A stretch of 64,000 bases of DNA from Cypionkella sp049896245. Its GTDB lineage: Bacteria > Pseudomonadota > Alphaproteobacteria > Rhodobacterales > Rhodobacteraceae. Position 1 is the first letter of the stretch; each line of letters opens with the position of its first letter. The DNA is taken from the NCBI RefSeq assembly GCF_049896245.1, contig NZ_JAFCTX010000018.1, positions 1-64,000 of the forward strand, read 5' to 3'. Positions 52,107 to 61,044 of the stretch are shown here, one piece after another. The notes beneath the pieces were generated by a model. That model saw only the letters and a list, made by a program, of their open reading frames with translations. It searched no databases and had not been told where the DNA came from. The position numbers were made by a program, and so were the translations under genes.

Positions 52107-53585
52107 ATGAACGACGAACCCGCTCTGATCCTGATCCCTGATTTCACCGCCCCAGTCTCCTACACCGATGCCGCTGAAGCCGTAGATCGGCTTGAGGTGC
52201 TTTACAATGATGCCACAAGTTTCCTATCCCAGCATTTCAGTGCCTCGGTCACAGGTGCCAAGCCCGCCACCCGTATCCGCGCGTTTTATCCCGAAATCCG
52301 GTTGACCGTCAGCAGCCATATCAAGACCGACAGCCGCCTCGCCTTTGGCCATGTCGCCAGCCCCGGCACCTATGCCACCACGATCACCCGGCCTGATTTG
52401 TTCCGCAACTATCTGATCCAGCAGATCAGCCTGTTGATGCAAAACCACGGTGTTTCGGTACAGATCGGCTATTCCGACACGCCGATCCCGGTGCATTTCG
52501 CGGTGGCAGGCAACCCGGCGGTGTCGGTGCCGCAAGAGGGTGTGCTGGAATTCAGCCTGCGCGATGTCTTTGACGTGCCTGACCTCGCCACCACCAATGA
52601 TGATATCGTCAACGGCACCCGCACCCATAACGCCGATGGCTCGCAGCCGCTTGCCCCGTTTACGGCGCAAAGGGTGGATTACAGCCTTGCGCGACTGTCC
52701 CACTACACCGCGACCGATCCGACGCATTTTCAGAACCATGTGCTGTTCACCAACTACCAGTTCTACGTTGATGAGTTTGAGGCTTATGCCCGCATCACCC
52801 TGGCCGATGAAGACTCGGGCTACACCAGCTTTGTCGCCACCGGAAATCAGGAAATCACCACACCGGATGGGGTGATTATGCCCTCGACCAAAACGCCGCA
52901 GATGCCGACGTATCACCTCAAACGCGCCGACGGCAACGGCATCACCTTGGTGAATATCGGCGTCGGCCCATCCAACGCCAAAACCGCGACCGATCATATC
53001 GCGGTACTGCGTCCCCACGCCTGGCTGATGGTCGGTCATTGCGCCGGCCTGCGCAACTCTCAGTCCTTGGGCGATTTCTGTCTCGCCCATGCCTATCTGC
53101 GCGAAGATCATGTGTTGGATGACGACCTGCCGGTCTGGGTGCCGATCCCCGCGCTGGCCGAGATTCAAATCGCGCTGCAAGAGGCGGTGGCCGAAGTCAC
53201 CCAGCTGGAAGGCTACGAGCTGAAACGCATCATGCGCACCGGCACCGTCGCCACCATCGACAATCGGAATTGGGAACTGCGCGACAAATCCGGCCCGGTG
53301 CAACGCCTGTCCCAATCCCGCGCGATTGCGTTGGATATGGAAAGCGCCACCATCGCCGCCAACGGCTTCCGCTTTCGCGTCCCCTACGGCACCTTGCTGT
53401 GCGTTTCCGACAAACCCTTGCATGGCGAGTTGAAGCTGCCCGGCATGGCAAGCGAGTTCTACAAGACCCAAGTTTCGCGTCATCTGCAAATCGGCATCCG
53501 CGCGATGGAACGCCTGCGCGACATGCCGATCGAGCGGATACACAGCCGCAAGTTGCGCAGCTTTGAAGAGACGGCCTTCCTGTGA
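52107..53585 (+). CDS. amn: AMP nucleosidase
   Basis: A 492-aa protein close to E. coli Amn in length and layout: an N-terminal regulatory domain (about 1-180) and a C-terminal nucleoside-phosphorylase-like domain with GVGPSNAKTATDHIAVLRPHAWLMVGHCAGLR, AIALDMESATIAANGFRFRVPYGTLLCVSDKPLHGE. It splits AMP to adenine and ribose 5-phosphate. I use ATG 52107; an in-frame ATG at 52077 adds ten polar residues. No neighbour suggests an operon. Confidence 0.93.
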   Translation: MNDEPALILIPDFTAPVSYTDAAEAVDRLEVLYNDATSFLSQHFSASVTGAKPATRIRAFYPEIRLTVSSHIKTDSRLAFGHVASPGTYATTITRPDLFRNYLIQQISLLMQNHGVSVQIGYSDTPIPVHFAVAGNPAVSVPQEGVLEFSLRDVFDVPDLATTNDDIVNGTRTHNADGSQPLAPFTAQRVDYSLARLSHYTATDPTHFQNHVLFTNYQFYVDEFEAYARITLADEDSGYTSFVATGNQEITTPDGVIMPSTKTPQMPTYHLKRADGNGITLVNIGVGPSNAKTATDHIAVLRPHAWLMVGHCAGLRNSQSLGDFCLAHAYLREDHVLDDDLPVWVPIPALAEIQIALQEAVAEVTQLEGYELKRIMRTGTVATIDNRNWELRDKSGPVQRLSQSRAIALDMESATIAANGFRFRVPYGTLLCVSDKPLHGELKLPGMASEFYKTQVSRHLQIGIRAMERLRDMPIERIHSRKLRSFEETAFL

Positions 53586-53806
53586 CCACAGCGGTTCCGG
53601 TTTACAAAGTATCGGAAATCGCTGCCTCGCGCGTCTCTCGAAGGCGTTTTCCGATGCCCATGCTGCCGTAAAAACCTGAACCGATGTAAGGAAATCCCTT
53701 ATTTTAGGCCGAAAGGGCTTGCCATAGGGCGCAAAATCATGAGAAGCCGCTATATCCGCCATATCAGGGCCCCTGAAGCATGAGGGCCGGAAACAAGGAC
53801 AACACG

Positions 53807-54094
53807 ATGAACAAAGCCATGACCAAAACGCAACTGCTTGCCGCGATCTCGGACGAAATGGGTGCGGACAAGAAAACCGCGGCAGCAGCACTGGACGCCG
53901 TCGCGGCTGTTGTTGCGCGCGAAGTTGCGGCTGGTGGTTCGGTGATGCTGCCGGGTCTGGGCAAGATGGCTTGCCGTGAGCGCCCCGAGCGTCAGGTTCG
54001 CAACCCGGCAACCGGTGAGACCGTGACCAAAGCCGCCGACAAGCAAGTGAAATTCGCCATCGCCAAGGCACTGAAAGACAGCGTCAACGCTTGA
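53807..54094 (+). CDS. HU-family DNA-binding protein
   Basis: A 95-aa histone-like protein. MTKTQLLAAISDEMGADKKTAAAALDAVAAVV forms the helical body, and MLPGLGKMACRERPERQVRNPATGETV is the beta arm with the intercalating-proline context (RNPATGE). AAGGAC precedes ATG 53807. The arm departs from the usual GFGTF to LPGLGKMAC, as in a divergent HU paralogue. A tandem repeat and a terminator follow directly. Monocistronic. Confidence 0.92.
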   Translation: MNKAMTKTQLLAAISDEMGADKKTAAAALDAVAAVVAREVAAGGSVMLPGLGKMACRERPERQVRNPATGETVTKAADKQVKFAIAKALKDSVNA

Positions 54095-54101
54095 ATTCAG
54101 A

Positions 54102-54152
54102 CTGCGGTTTGATTTGGATTGCAGTTTGATTCAGGCTGCGGTTAGATTTGGA
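54102..54152 (+). repeat. Three 17-bp tandem repeats after the HU gene
   Basis: CTGCGGTTTGATTTGGA, TTGCAGTTTGATTCAGG and CTGCGGTTAGATTTGGA stand head to tail; units 1 and 3 differ by one base. A worn fourth unit overlaps the HU stop codon. They fill the gap between stop codon and terminator. Confidence 0.7.
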
Positions 54153-54180
54153 AAGGGTCGTCCACTTGGGCGGCCCTTTT
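54152..54180 (+). terminator. Intrinsic terminator of the HU gene
   Basis: AAAGGGTCGTCC-ACTT-GGGCGGCCCTTT forms a 12-bp stem (two G-U pairs) ending in TTTT, 57 bases after the HU stop. Confidence 0.85.
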
Positions 54181-54199
54181 GCATTTTGGCTGATTGGCC

Positions 54200-54814
54200 T
54201 CAGGCGGCTTTCGCCATCGCCGTCGCATCCGCAGCCAACACCCGCAGCCGCGCGGGGCGGGCCATGCAGCGTGCCACCCAATCGCGGATCAGGGGATCGT
54301 CGGGCGTGACATCCTGGAACCAGGCGTAGGGCGAATGGACCAGCAGGTCAGCGGCCGAAAAATTCTCGCCCAGCAGCCACGGACCTTTCTGCAGCGCGCT
54401 GCTGATCCGGGCAGCAGCCTCGGCATGGCCCCGGAAGGTGCGCGGGATGCCGGGATGGTCAAGGCCAAGCGCGCCGATCACCAAAACAGGCTCTAACACG
54501 CCCTGATACCACGACAGCCATGTCAGATACGCGCCCCACAACGGCGAGCCAACGGCGGGTGCCAGCCCCGCTTCGGGGAACAGCGTGGTCAGATGCAGCA
54601 TGATCGCGCCGCGCTCGGTGATCAGATGGCCGTCGTGCAGAAGCGCCGGAGTCTTGCCTTCGGGGTGCGGATTGGCCGGATCGACACCACCAGAACCATC
54701 CATGCGCAGGATGTTGACGTGACGGATCTCGACCTTGTCGGTGATGCCCATCTCATCAAGCAGGGTTACGATGGCGGATGAGCGCGACTGCGGGGCGTGG
54801 AACAGGGTCAGCAT
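54200..54814 (-). CDS. Glutathione S-transferase family protein
   Basis: A 204-aa GST with an N-terminal thioredoxin-like domain (MLTLFHAPQSRSSAIVTLLDEMG, with Ser12 or Ser13 at the active-site position; NPHPEGKTPALLHDG; ITERGAIMLHL, the glutathione-binding region) and a C-terminal helical domain ending with a WLLGENFSAADLLV N-capping box. It conjugates or reduces with glutathione; the specific substrate is unknown. It is divergent from the WYL regulator across 72 bases, which may control it. Confidence 0.87.
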   Translation of the reverse strand: MLTLFHAPQSRSSAIVTLLDEMGITDKVEIRHVNILRMDGSGGVDPANPHPEGKTPALLHDGHLITERGAIMLHLTTLFPEAGLAPAVGSPLWGAYLTWLSWYQGVLEPVLVIGALGLDHPGIPRTFRGHAEAAARISSALQKGPWLLGENFSAADLLVHSPYAWFQDVTPDDPLIRDWVARCMARPARLRVLAADATAMAKAA

Positions 54815-54886
54815 TTTTCGTCTCCGTTGTGTTTTGCGATGGGCTCTTTATGCTATACCCCTACTGCCAGAAACCGTCAGGATGGT

Positions 54887-55597
54887 ATGGCCAAGTCTGA
54901 TCGCCTGTTTCGCCTGTTGACCGCGCTGCGCATGTTGCCGCAGCCAGTGACGGCTGCGCGATTGGCCGAGGAAATGTCTGTATCCGAGCGTACGATTTAT
55001 CGTGACATGGACAGCTTGCGGGCGGGCGGCGCACTGATCAACGGTGAAGCGGGTGTGGGCTATACGCTGACCGAAGACCCCGCGCTGCCGCCGCAGATGT
55101 TCACTCGGCTTGAGGTCGAGGCGCTGGTGCTGGGTCTGGCCGAGGTGCGGCAGATGGGTGATCCGGCGATGGCAAAGGCGGCAGAAGTGGCGATGGCGAA
55201 GATCGTCGCCACCCTGCCGGAACGGGTGCAGCGGCATGCAGTTCATGCGGTGTCACGCTCGATCAAGTTTCAAACCCGCACAGCACCGCCCGCGCATGTG
55301 GCTTTGTTGCGTGAAGCGTCTTGGGCCGAGCAAGAGGTCAGCTTGCGCTATCTTGATATGAATGGCACGCAGACCGAGCGGCGGATTTGGCCGCTGTCGA
55401 TTGTGTATTTTGACCAAGCTTTGATGTGTCTGGCATGGTGCCGTCTGCGCCAGGATTTCCGCCGATTTCACCTGGGGCGGATGCAGGATGTGACACTTTC
55501 CGGCGCAAGCTTCCGCCCGCGCCGGGTGCCGATGTTGCAGGATTACATCGCCCAAGTCCGCGCCGTTGCGCCGCGTCTGGCCGAGACTATTCAGTAA
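54887..55597 (+). CDS. YafY-type HTH-WYL transcriptional regulator
   Basis: A 236-aa regulator: N-terminal HTH_11 winged helix (RLFRLLTALRMLPQPVTAARLAEEMSVSERTIYRD) and WYL domain (about 130-235, with IWPLSIVYFDQALMCLAWCRLRQDFRRFHLGRM). The WYL triad is partly degenerate, as often in YafY proteins. TCAGGA precedes ATG 54887. The 70-bp repeat element lies after its stop codon. Ligand unknown. Confidence 0.88.
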   Translation: MAKSDRLFRLLTALRMLPQPVTAARLAEEMSVSERTIYRDMDSLRAGGALINGEAGVGYTLTEDPALPPQMFTRLEVEALVLGLAEVRQMGDPAMAKAAEVAMAKIVATLPERVQRHAVHAVSRSIKFQTRTAPPAHVALLREASWAEQEVSLRYLDMNGTQTERRIWPLSIVYFDQALMCLAWCRLRQDFRRFHLGRMQDVTLSGASFRPRRVPMLQDYIAQVRAVAPRLAETIQ

Positions 55598-55622
55598 GGG
55601 CAGCGCGATTTTTTAGGTATGA

Positions 55623-55692
55623 CTACCATATATAGTATAAACTCCCTCAGAAATTGCTGTTTTGCACAAGTCATTCCCAGCGGGGAAGAAAT
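55623..55692 (+). repeat. 70-bp intergenic repeat element, copy 2
   Basis: CTACCATATATAGTAT is followed, after the same 26-base spacing as copy 1 (7548-7617), by a 28-base block at 55665-55692 containing TCCCAGCGGGGAAGAAAT. Its last base is the first base of the aminotransferase stop codon. It lies between convergent gene ends, as copy 1 does. Confidence 0.75.
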
Positions 55693-57044
55693 CAAAGCGC
55701 AGCAAATCCCGCGTCCAAACTCGACAAAATCACCTGCACATCCGCCGAAGTCAGCACCAGTGGCGGCGACATGATGATGTTGTTGCCAGACACCCGCACC
55801 ATCGCACCTGCCTTATAGGCCGCCGCCTGCACCTTGCCCGGAATGGCCTTGTCAGCGGGTTTTTTCGTGGCCCGATCCGCCACCAGTTCAATCGCGCACA
55901 TCAGCCCATGCCCACCGCGCACATCGCCAATCGCCTCATGCTTGGCCTGCAAATCCAGCAGCCCCTGATACAATTCCGCCCCCCGCGCCGCCGCGTTATC
56001 TTTGACGTTCAGCTTTTGGGTTTCCTCCAAACAAGCCAGCGCCGCCGCCGCCCCAACCGGATGGCCGGAATAGGTATAGCCATGGCCAATTGCGGCTTTG
56101 CCGGTCTCATCAGATTCGAACACCTCTGCGACACGCTCGGAAATCATCGTGGCCCCGAAGGGAAAATAACCGTTGGTGATCGCCTTGGCAGTACAGGCGA
56201 AATCCGGCTTCACCCCCCACAAACGACTGCCGGTCCAAGCCCCGGTGCGCCCGAACGCCGTGATCACCTCATCCGCAATCAGCAGGATGCCGTTCCTCCG
56301 GCAGATCGCCTCCACCCCCGGCATAAAGCTATCATGCGGCAAAATCACCCCGCCCGCCCCAAGGATCGGTTCCATGATAAACGCCGCGATGGTCGCGGCC
56401 CCTTGGAACGCAATCTCATCCTCCAAAGCTTGCAGACACAGCTGCGCCAGCTTGGCCGGATCGCTTTCATTGAACGGATTGCGATAGGTATAAGGGGCCG
56501 GAATGTGGTGGCAACCGGGCAACAACGGCTCGTACATCGTGCGGAAATTGGCATTGCCGTTCACCGAAGCGCCACCCATATGGGTGCCGTGATAGCCCTT
56601 CTTCAGGGACAGAAACTTCACCCGCCCCTGATCGCCCCGGATCTTGTGATACTGCCGCGACAGCCGCAGCGCGGTTTCAACCGAATCCGATCCGCCAGAG
56701 GTAAAAAAAGCTCTTACAAGACCGTCAGGCTCGAAAAACTTGCGCAACTCCTCAGCCAGTTCGATGACACAATCGTTCGAGGTGCCCCGGAAGGTCGAGT
56801 AATAAGGCAACCGCTCCATCTGAAGCGTGATCGCGTCTTTCACCGGCTGGCAAGAATAGCCCAGATTGACGTTCCACAACCCGCCAACACCATCGACCGT
56901 CTCATGCCCGTCGATATCGGTGATCCGCACGCCTTTGCCGCCAACAATGATTGCGGGCGGGTTTTTCAGGCTGTCAGAAGGCGCGGTCATCGGATGCCAC
57001 AGGCTGCGGGCATTGTTGGCCTTCAGGTAGTTTTCGTCTTTCAT
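55692..57044 (-). CDS. Class III (omega) aminotransferase
   Basis: A PLP aminotransferase of 450 aa from ATG 57044 (GGAAGGAAAG upstream). SGGSDSVETALRLSRQYH binds the cofactor phosphate, LLIADEVITAFGRTGAWTGS holds the PLP aspartate and CTAKAITNGYFPFGA the Schiff-base lysine. Such enzymes transfer amino groups from omega-amino acids or amines to pyruvate. The IclR gene lies 14 bases upstream on the same strand, and a permease-ALDH operon is divergent, which together outline uptake, transamination and aldehyde oxidation. Confidence 0.9.
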   Translation of the reverse strand: MKDENYLKANNARSLWHPMTAPSDSLKNPPAIIVGGKGVRITDIDGHETVDGVGGLWNVNLGYSCQPVKDAITLQMERLPYYSTFRGTSNDCVIELAEELRKFFEPDGLVRAFFTSGGSDSVETALRLSRQYHKIRGDQGRVKFLSLKKGYHGTHMGGASVNGNANFRTMYEPLLPGCHHIPAPYTYRNPFNESDPAKLAQLCLQALEDEIAFQGAATIAAFIMEPILGAGGVILPHDSFMPGVEAICRRNGILLIADEVITAFGRTGAWTGSRLWGVKPDFACTAKAITNGYFPFGATMISERVAEVFESDETGKAAIGHGYTYSGHPVGAAAALACLEETQKLNVKDNAAARGAELYQGLLDLQAKHEAIGDVRGGHGLMCAIELVADRATKKPADKAIPGKVQAAAYKAGAMVRVSGNNIIMSPPLVLTSADVQVILSSLDAGFAAL

Positions 57045-57058
57045 CGTCTTTCCTTCCG

Positions 57059-57844
57059 TCAAGCGGCCAAGCGCCACAATGTCGCGATATCGGCAGGCAA
57101 ACTGCCGCCCCAAAGTGTGGTGATCTCACTGCCCGCTTGCAGCAGCGCGTAGCGGATCATCCGGCGCTGCGCCTCGCCCATCCGGGTGCCAAGCGCCGCC
57201 ACCGCCAGCGCGCCGCTACAGCGCCCCAAGGCGTCAAACAGCGGCACCGCCATCGAATGAACGTCCGATTCGTAGCCGCCCCGGCTTTCGGCATAGCCCA
57301 AACCCCGCACCTCGGCGATGCGCGCGCGCAGGGCGGTGGGGTTGGTCAGTGTGGTGCTGGTCAGCTGCGCCAGCGGCTTTGCCAGCACCGCGTTGCGAAA
57401 GGCTTCGGGCTGAAACGCCAGCACCGCAAGGCCAGATGAGGTGGCATGAAACGGCAGCGTCTCGGTATCTTCCAGCATCACCTTGGTGGCATGGGCCGCG
57501 CTATAGGCATGCGCCAGCGGGCGCAGCATATCGGCGATCAGCAGCGACAGATGCGCCGTCTCACCGGTTTGCTGCGCTAACACCTGCAGCACCGGCATCG
57601 CCGCATCGCGCGTCGGCACCTGCGCCTCGCGCAGGGCCGCCAGACGCAGCACGCTGGGGCCAAGCCGATATTCGCGGCTGGTGCCGACCTGCTCGACAAA
57701 GCCATTTTCGCCAAGCTCGGTCAGCAGACGAAAACAGGTGGCTTTGTTCAAATCAGCCAGACGCGCAATATCCGACAACCCGATCAGCGGGCGCGCCTTG
57801 GTGAAGTAATCGAGTAATTCCAGTGCTTTAGAGACAGTACCCAT
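57059..57844 (-). CDS. IclR-family regulator
   Basis: A 261-aa IclR protein: winged helix (about 1-65, IGLSDIARLADLNKATCFRLLTEL) and a GAF-like effector domain (ATSSGLAVLAF, GYAESRGGYESDVHSMAVPLFD). It is divergent from the permease operon and in tandem with the aminotransferase, so it likely controls both. Two palindromes lie in the 192-base promoter gap. Confidence 0.92.
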   Translation of the reverse strand: MGTVSKALELLDYFTKARPLIGLSDIARLADLNKATCFRLLTELGENGFVEQVGTSREYRLGPSVLRLAALREAQVPTRDAAMPVLQVLAQQTGETAHLSLLIADMLRPLAHAYSAAHATKVMLEDTETLPFHATSSGLAVLAFQPEAFRNAVLAKPLAQLTSTTLTNPTALRARIAEVRGLGYAESRGGYESDVHSMAVPLFDALGRCSGALAVAALGTRMGEAQRRMIRYALLQAGSEITTLWGGSLPADIATLWRLAA

Positions 57845-57896
57845 TTTGCGCCCAACATTCTGATCCGACCCTGCAGGCCAGACCCTTTCATTTCAG

Positions 57897-57923
57897 TTGA
57901 CAGAATGTCGCGGGTACTGTCAA
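57897..57923. promoter_or_regulatory. Inverted repeat TTGACAG-N13-CTGTCAA
   Basis: Perfect 7-bp arms in the IclR/permease divergent promoter. The left arm also offers a TTGACA -35 box reading toward the permease and the right arm the same box reading toward iclR, so it may mark overlapping divergent promoters rather than a protein site. Confidence 0.5.
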
Positions 57924-57931
57924 ATAAAATC

Positions 57932-57944
57932 GAACCATCGGTTC
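57932..57944. promoter_or_regulatory. Palindrome GAACC-ATC-GGTTC, candidate IclR operator
   Basis: Perfect 5-bp arms around 3 bases, 8 bases after the TTGACAG repeat and between the two divergent start codons. The size and symmetry suit an IclR dimer. Confidence 0.5.
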
Positions 57945-58036
57945 AAATAACAAACCAAAAGCCACCGATGAACGGGGGCAGTCAACCGACAGGAAGGGAA
58001 CGCGCATGAGAAATTCCGCATATCCGGGGGTGCAAC

Positions 58037-59473
58037 ATGGCTGAGGCTGGCATTCCTTCAAACCAACTGAAGAAAAACTCACTGAGGGGCGGCGCCATCA
58101 CCTTTCTGGTGGTCTCGGCGGCGGCACCTTTGACCGGAGCGGGCGGTGGTATTCCGCCCTCGATGCTGTTTGGTAATGGCGCTGGTATCGCCGGCAGCTT
58201 TCTGATCGTCACGCTGATCTTGCTGGCATTCTCGGTCGGCTATGTGGCGATGTCACGGCATGTGAAGAACGCAGGTGCGTTCTATGCCTTTGCGGCGCAA
58301 GGGCTTGGTGGGCGGTTTGGCGGAGCCGCTGCGATGGTCGCGATCCTGTCCTACAATGCGATGCAGGTTGGCCTGATGGGCCTGCTTGGTGCTGTTGCGT
58401 CAGGCACCTTTGCCCAGTTTGGGCTGGAGTTGCCTTGGTATGTCTGGACCTATATCGCCATCGCTTTGGTTGCGGTGCTGGGCTATCGGCAGGTTGATCT
58501 GTCGGCCAAGGTGTTGATGTTGCTGGTACTGGCTGAGTTTGCGATTGTCATTTTGCTGAACCTGTCGATCTTGTTCAAAGGCGGCGCGGCTGGCCTCAAT
58601 CTGCAACCCTTCACTTGGACTCAGATCACCTCGGGCACACCCTCAATCGGTTTCCTGTTCTGCTTTGCGGGCTTTATCGGTTTTGAAGCGACCACGATTT
58701 ACTCGGAAGAAGCCAAGAACCCCTCGGTGACGGTGCCCAAAGCCACCTATATCTCGGTGCTGGCCATTGGCGTGTTCTACACAGTGACCTCGTGGCTGAT
58801 GACGATGGGCATTGGCGTGGATCAGTTGTTGCCGACGCTGCAAGGCTTGCCAGACCCCGCGGCATTTCTGTTCATTCTGGGCGAAACCTATATCGGCAGC
58901 ACCCTGACCACGGTGATGGGCGTGCTGTTCATGACCTCGATCTTTGCAGCGGTGCTGGCGTTTCACAACGCTGTGGCGCGGTATAAGTTCGTCGCAGGGC
59001 GGGAAGGTATTCTGCCGGATGCGGTTGGCTTCACGCATCCGCGCTTTCAAAGCCCGCATATCGGATCGGTGCTGCAAACCATAATCGCTCTGCTAGTGGT
59101 GTCTTTGTTCGTGGCCAAGGGCCTTGATCCGGTGCTGAACCTGTTCGTGTGGATGACCCAAATGGGCACTTTGGGTGTGCTCGGCTTGATGGCCTTGACT
59201 TCGTTTGCGATGATTGCCTTCTTTGCCACGGATGCGATGGGTGAAAACATGCTTTCGGCCAAAGTGCTGCCTTTGCTGACTGGCGTGGTGATGGCCTATT
59301 TGTTCTTCATCATCTTCCGCGATTTTGGCGCGCTGACCGGGTCGCAAGGTATGCTGTCCTGGGCGATCCCGGCCTTGGTGCCGTTGTTTGGCGTGATTGG
59401 TTTTGCTTTGGCCTCAGCCTTGGCCGCCCGTGATCCGGCGCGGTTCAAGGATTTGGGTAAATCGAAAGCCTGA
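58037..59473 (+). CDS. APC-superfamily amino acid/polyamine permease
   Basis: A 478-aa permease with about 12 transmembrane segments. The first unwound helix (FLVVSAAAPLTGAGGGIPPSM) and the segment FAGFIGFEATTIYSEEAKNPSVTVPKAT are APC signatures. It probably imports the amine or amino acid used by the neighbouring aminotransferase and dehydrogenase. A terminator-like hairpin follows 12 bases after the stop, which may lower expression of the genes behind it. Regulated by the divergent IclR. Confidence 0.92.
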   Translation: MAEAGIPSNQLKKNSLRGGAITFLVVSAAAPLTGAGGGIPPSMLFGNGAGIAGSFLIVTLILLAFSVGYVAMSRHVKNAGAFYAFAAQGLGGRFGGAAAMVAILSYNAMQVGLMGLLGAVASGTFAQFGLELPWYVWTYIAIALVAVLGYRQVDLSAKVLMLLVLAEFAIVILLNLSILFKGGAAGLNLQPFTWTQITSGTPSIGFLFCFAGFIGFEATTIYSEEAKNPSVTVPKATYISVLAIGVFYTVTSWLMTMGIGVDQLLPTLQGLPDPAAFLFILGETYIGSTLTTVMGVLFMTSIFAAVLAFHNAVARYKFVAGREGILPDAVGFTHPRFQSPHIGSVLQTIIALLVVSLFVAKGLDPVLNLFVWMTQMGTLGVLGLMALTSFAMIAFFATDAMGENMLSAKVLPLLTGVVMAYLFFIIFRDFGALTGSQGMLSWAIPALVPLFGVIGFALASALAARDPARFKDLGKSKA

Positions 59474-59485
59474 TCTGTATCCCAT

Positions 59486-59513
59486 AGGGCGGCTGGCAAC
59501 GGCTGCCCTTTTT
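59486..59513 (+). terminator. Intrinsic terminator or attenuator between permease and ALDH genes
   Basis: AGGGCGGC-TGGCAACG-GCTGCCCT (one G-U pair) runs into a T-tract of five bases. The aldehyde dehydrogenase ribosome site AAGGAGG begins 8 bases later. Confidence 0.8.
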
Positions 59514-59532
59514 CATGCCTAAGGAGGCTCTC

Positions 59533-61023
59533 ATGGCCACGCCGACCCAAAGTGATATCGACCGTCTTGCCGCTCTTGCGGTGCCTGCGGGCAAACTGCT
59601 GATTGATGGCAAATGGCTGGCGGGTGAAGCGGGTGAGACGGTGGTGCTCTCGCCGATCAATGGCCAAAAACTGACCACAACCGCCGCCGCCTCGGCTGGG
59701 GATGTGGCGCGCGCGGTGGCTTCGGCACGGGCGAGCTTTGAGGCGGGGATTTGGTCGCGGATGCCGCCTGCGGGTCGCAAAGCCGTTCTGCACCGATTGG
59801 CCGATCTGATCGAGAAAAACAGTCTCGAACTGGCGGTTTTGGGCGTGCGCGACAACGGCACCGACATTGGTATGGCGCTGAAAGCCGAGCCGGGCAGCGC
59901 TGCTGGCACGTTCCGCTATTACGCCGAGGCGATTGATAAGGTTTACGGCCAGATCGCGCCGACCGCTGACAACATTCTGGCGCTGATCCACCGCGAACCC
60001 GTTGGTGTGGTGGCCGCGATCGTGCCGTGGAATTTCCCGCTGATGGTCGGGGCGTGGAAGATTGCGCCTGCGTTGGCTGCGGGCAACTCGATCGTGCTGA
60101 AGCCTGCTGAAACTGCGTGTCTAACCTTGCTGAAACTGGCTGATCTGGCGCTGGAGGCCGGTGTGCCGCCGGGCGTGTTCAACGTCGTGACCGGGCCGGG
60201 GCGGGTGACGGGTGAGGCTTTGGCGCTGTCGATGGATGTCGATGTGATGGTGTTCACCGGATCGGGGCCGACCGGGCGGCGCTTGTTGGAATATGCAGCA
60301 CGCTCGAACCTGAAGCGCTGCTATCTCGAACTGGGCGGCAAAAGCCCGAACGTGGTTTTCGCCGATGCGCCTGATCTGGCCGCAGCTGCAAAAGCCGCTG
60401 CAATGGCGATTTTCCGCAATGCCGGGCAGGTTTGCGTGGCGGGCTCGCGGCTGTTGGTGGAGACTTCGGTGCATGACGAATTTGTCTCTATGCTGGCTGT
60501 TAGTGCCGAAAAAATGCTGGTTGGGAATCCTCTCAGTCTTGCTACCCAGATCGGCGCGGTGAATTCCGACGTGCAGTTGCAGGGCAACCTCGGTTTCGTC
60601 AGTGATGCGGTGAAAGAAGGCGGCGAGATCGTTCTAGGTGGCAAGCGCACGCTGCTGGAAACCGGCGGCTACTACATGCAGCCGACTGTGGTGACAGGTG
60701 TGCGTCCCGACCATCGTCTGTTTCGCGAAGAAGTTTTCGGCCCTATCCTCGCTGTAACGCCGTTTAGGGACGAATCTGAAGCGCTGCGGCTGGCAAATTC
60801 CAGCGACTTCGGGCTGGCTTCGGGCGTTTGGACCTCAAACCTAAGCCGCGCGCATCGGATGGTACGCGGGATACGCGCAGGGGTGGTGCATGTGAACACC
60901 TATGGCGGGTCAGATAACTCTGTGCCTTTGGGTGGGGTGAAGCAGTCTGGCAATGGCCATGACAAGAGCCTGCACGCGCTGGACAAATATACCGATCTGA
61001 AAACTGCATGGATTCAGCTGTAA
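59533..61023 (+). CDS. Aldehyde dehydrogenase family protein
   Basis: A 496-aa NAD(P)-dependent ALDH from ATG 59533 (AAGGAGG). PWNFPLMVGAWKIAPALAAGN and KPAE bind cofactor, VFTGSGPTGRRLLEYAA is the Rossmann turn, LELGGKSPNVVFADA has the general-base Glu and FRNAGQVCVAGSRLLVE the nucleophilic Cys. It would oxidise the aldehyde made by the class III aminotransferase. The next gene, a Tm-1-like protein, follows 21 bases later. Confidence 0.93.
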   Translation: MATPTQSDIDRLAALAVPAGKLLIDGKWLAGEAGETVVLSPINGQKLTTTAAASAGDVARAVASARASFEAGIWSRMPPAGRKAVLHRLADLIEKNSLELAVLGVRDNGTDIGMALKAEPGSAAGTFRYYAEAIDKVYGQIAPTADNILALIHREPVGVVAAIVPWNFPLMVGAWKIAPALAAGNSIVLKPAETACLTLLKLADLALEAGVPPGVFNVVTGPGRVTGEALALSMDVDVMVFTGSGPTGRRLLEYAARSNLKRCYLELGGKSPNVVFADAPDLAAAAKAAAMAIFRNAGQVCVAGSRLLVETSVHDEFVSMLAVSAEKMLVGNPLSLATQIGAVNSDVQLQGNLGFVSDAVKEGGEIVLGGKRTLLETGGYYMQPTVVTGVRPDHRLFREEVFGPILAVTPFRDESEALRLANSSDFGLASGVWTSNLSRAHRMVRGIRAGVVHVNTYGGSDNSVPLGGVKQSGNGHDKSLHALDKYTDLKTAWIQL

Positions 61024-61044
61024 TAGAGACTGTTTGGGAACATC

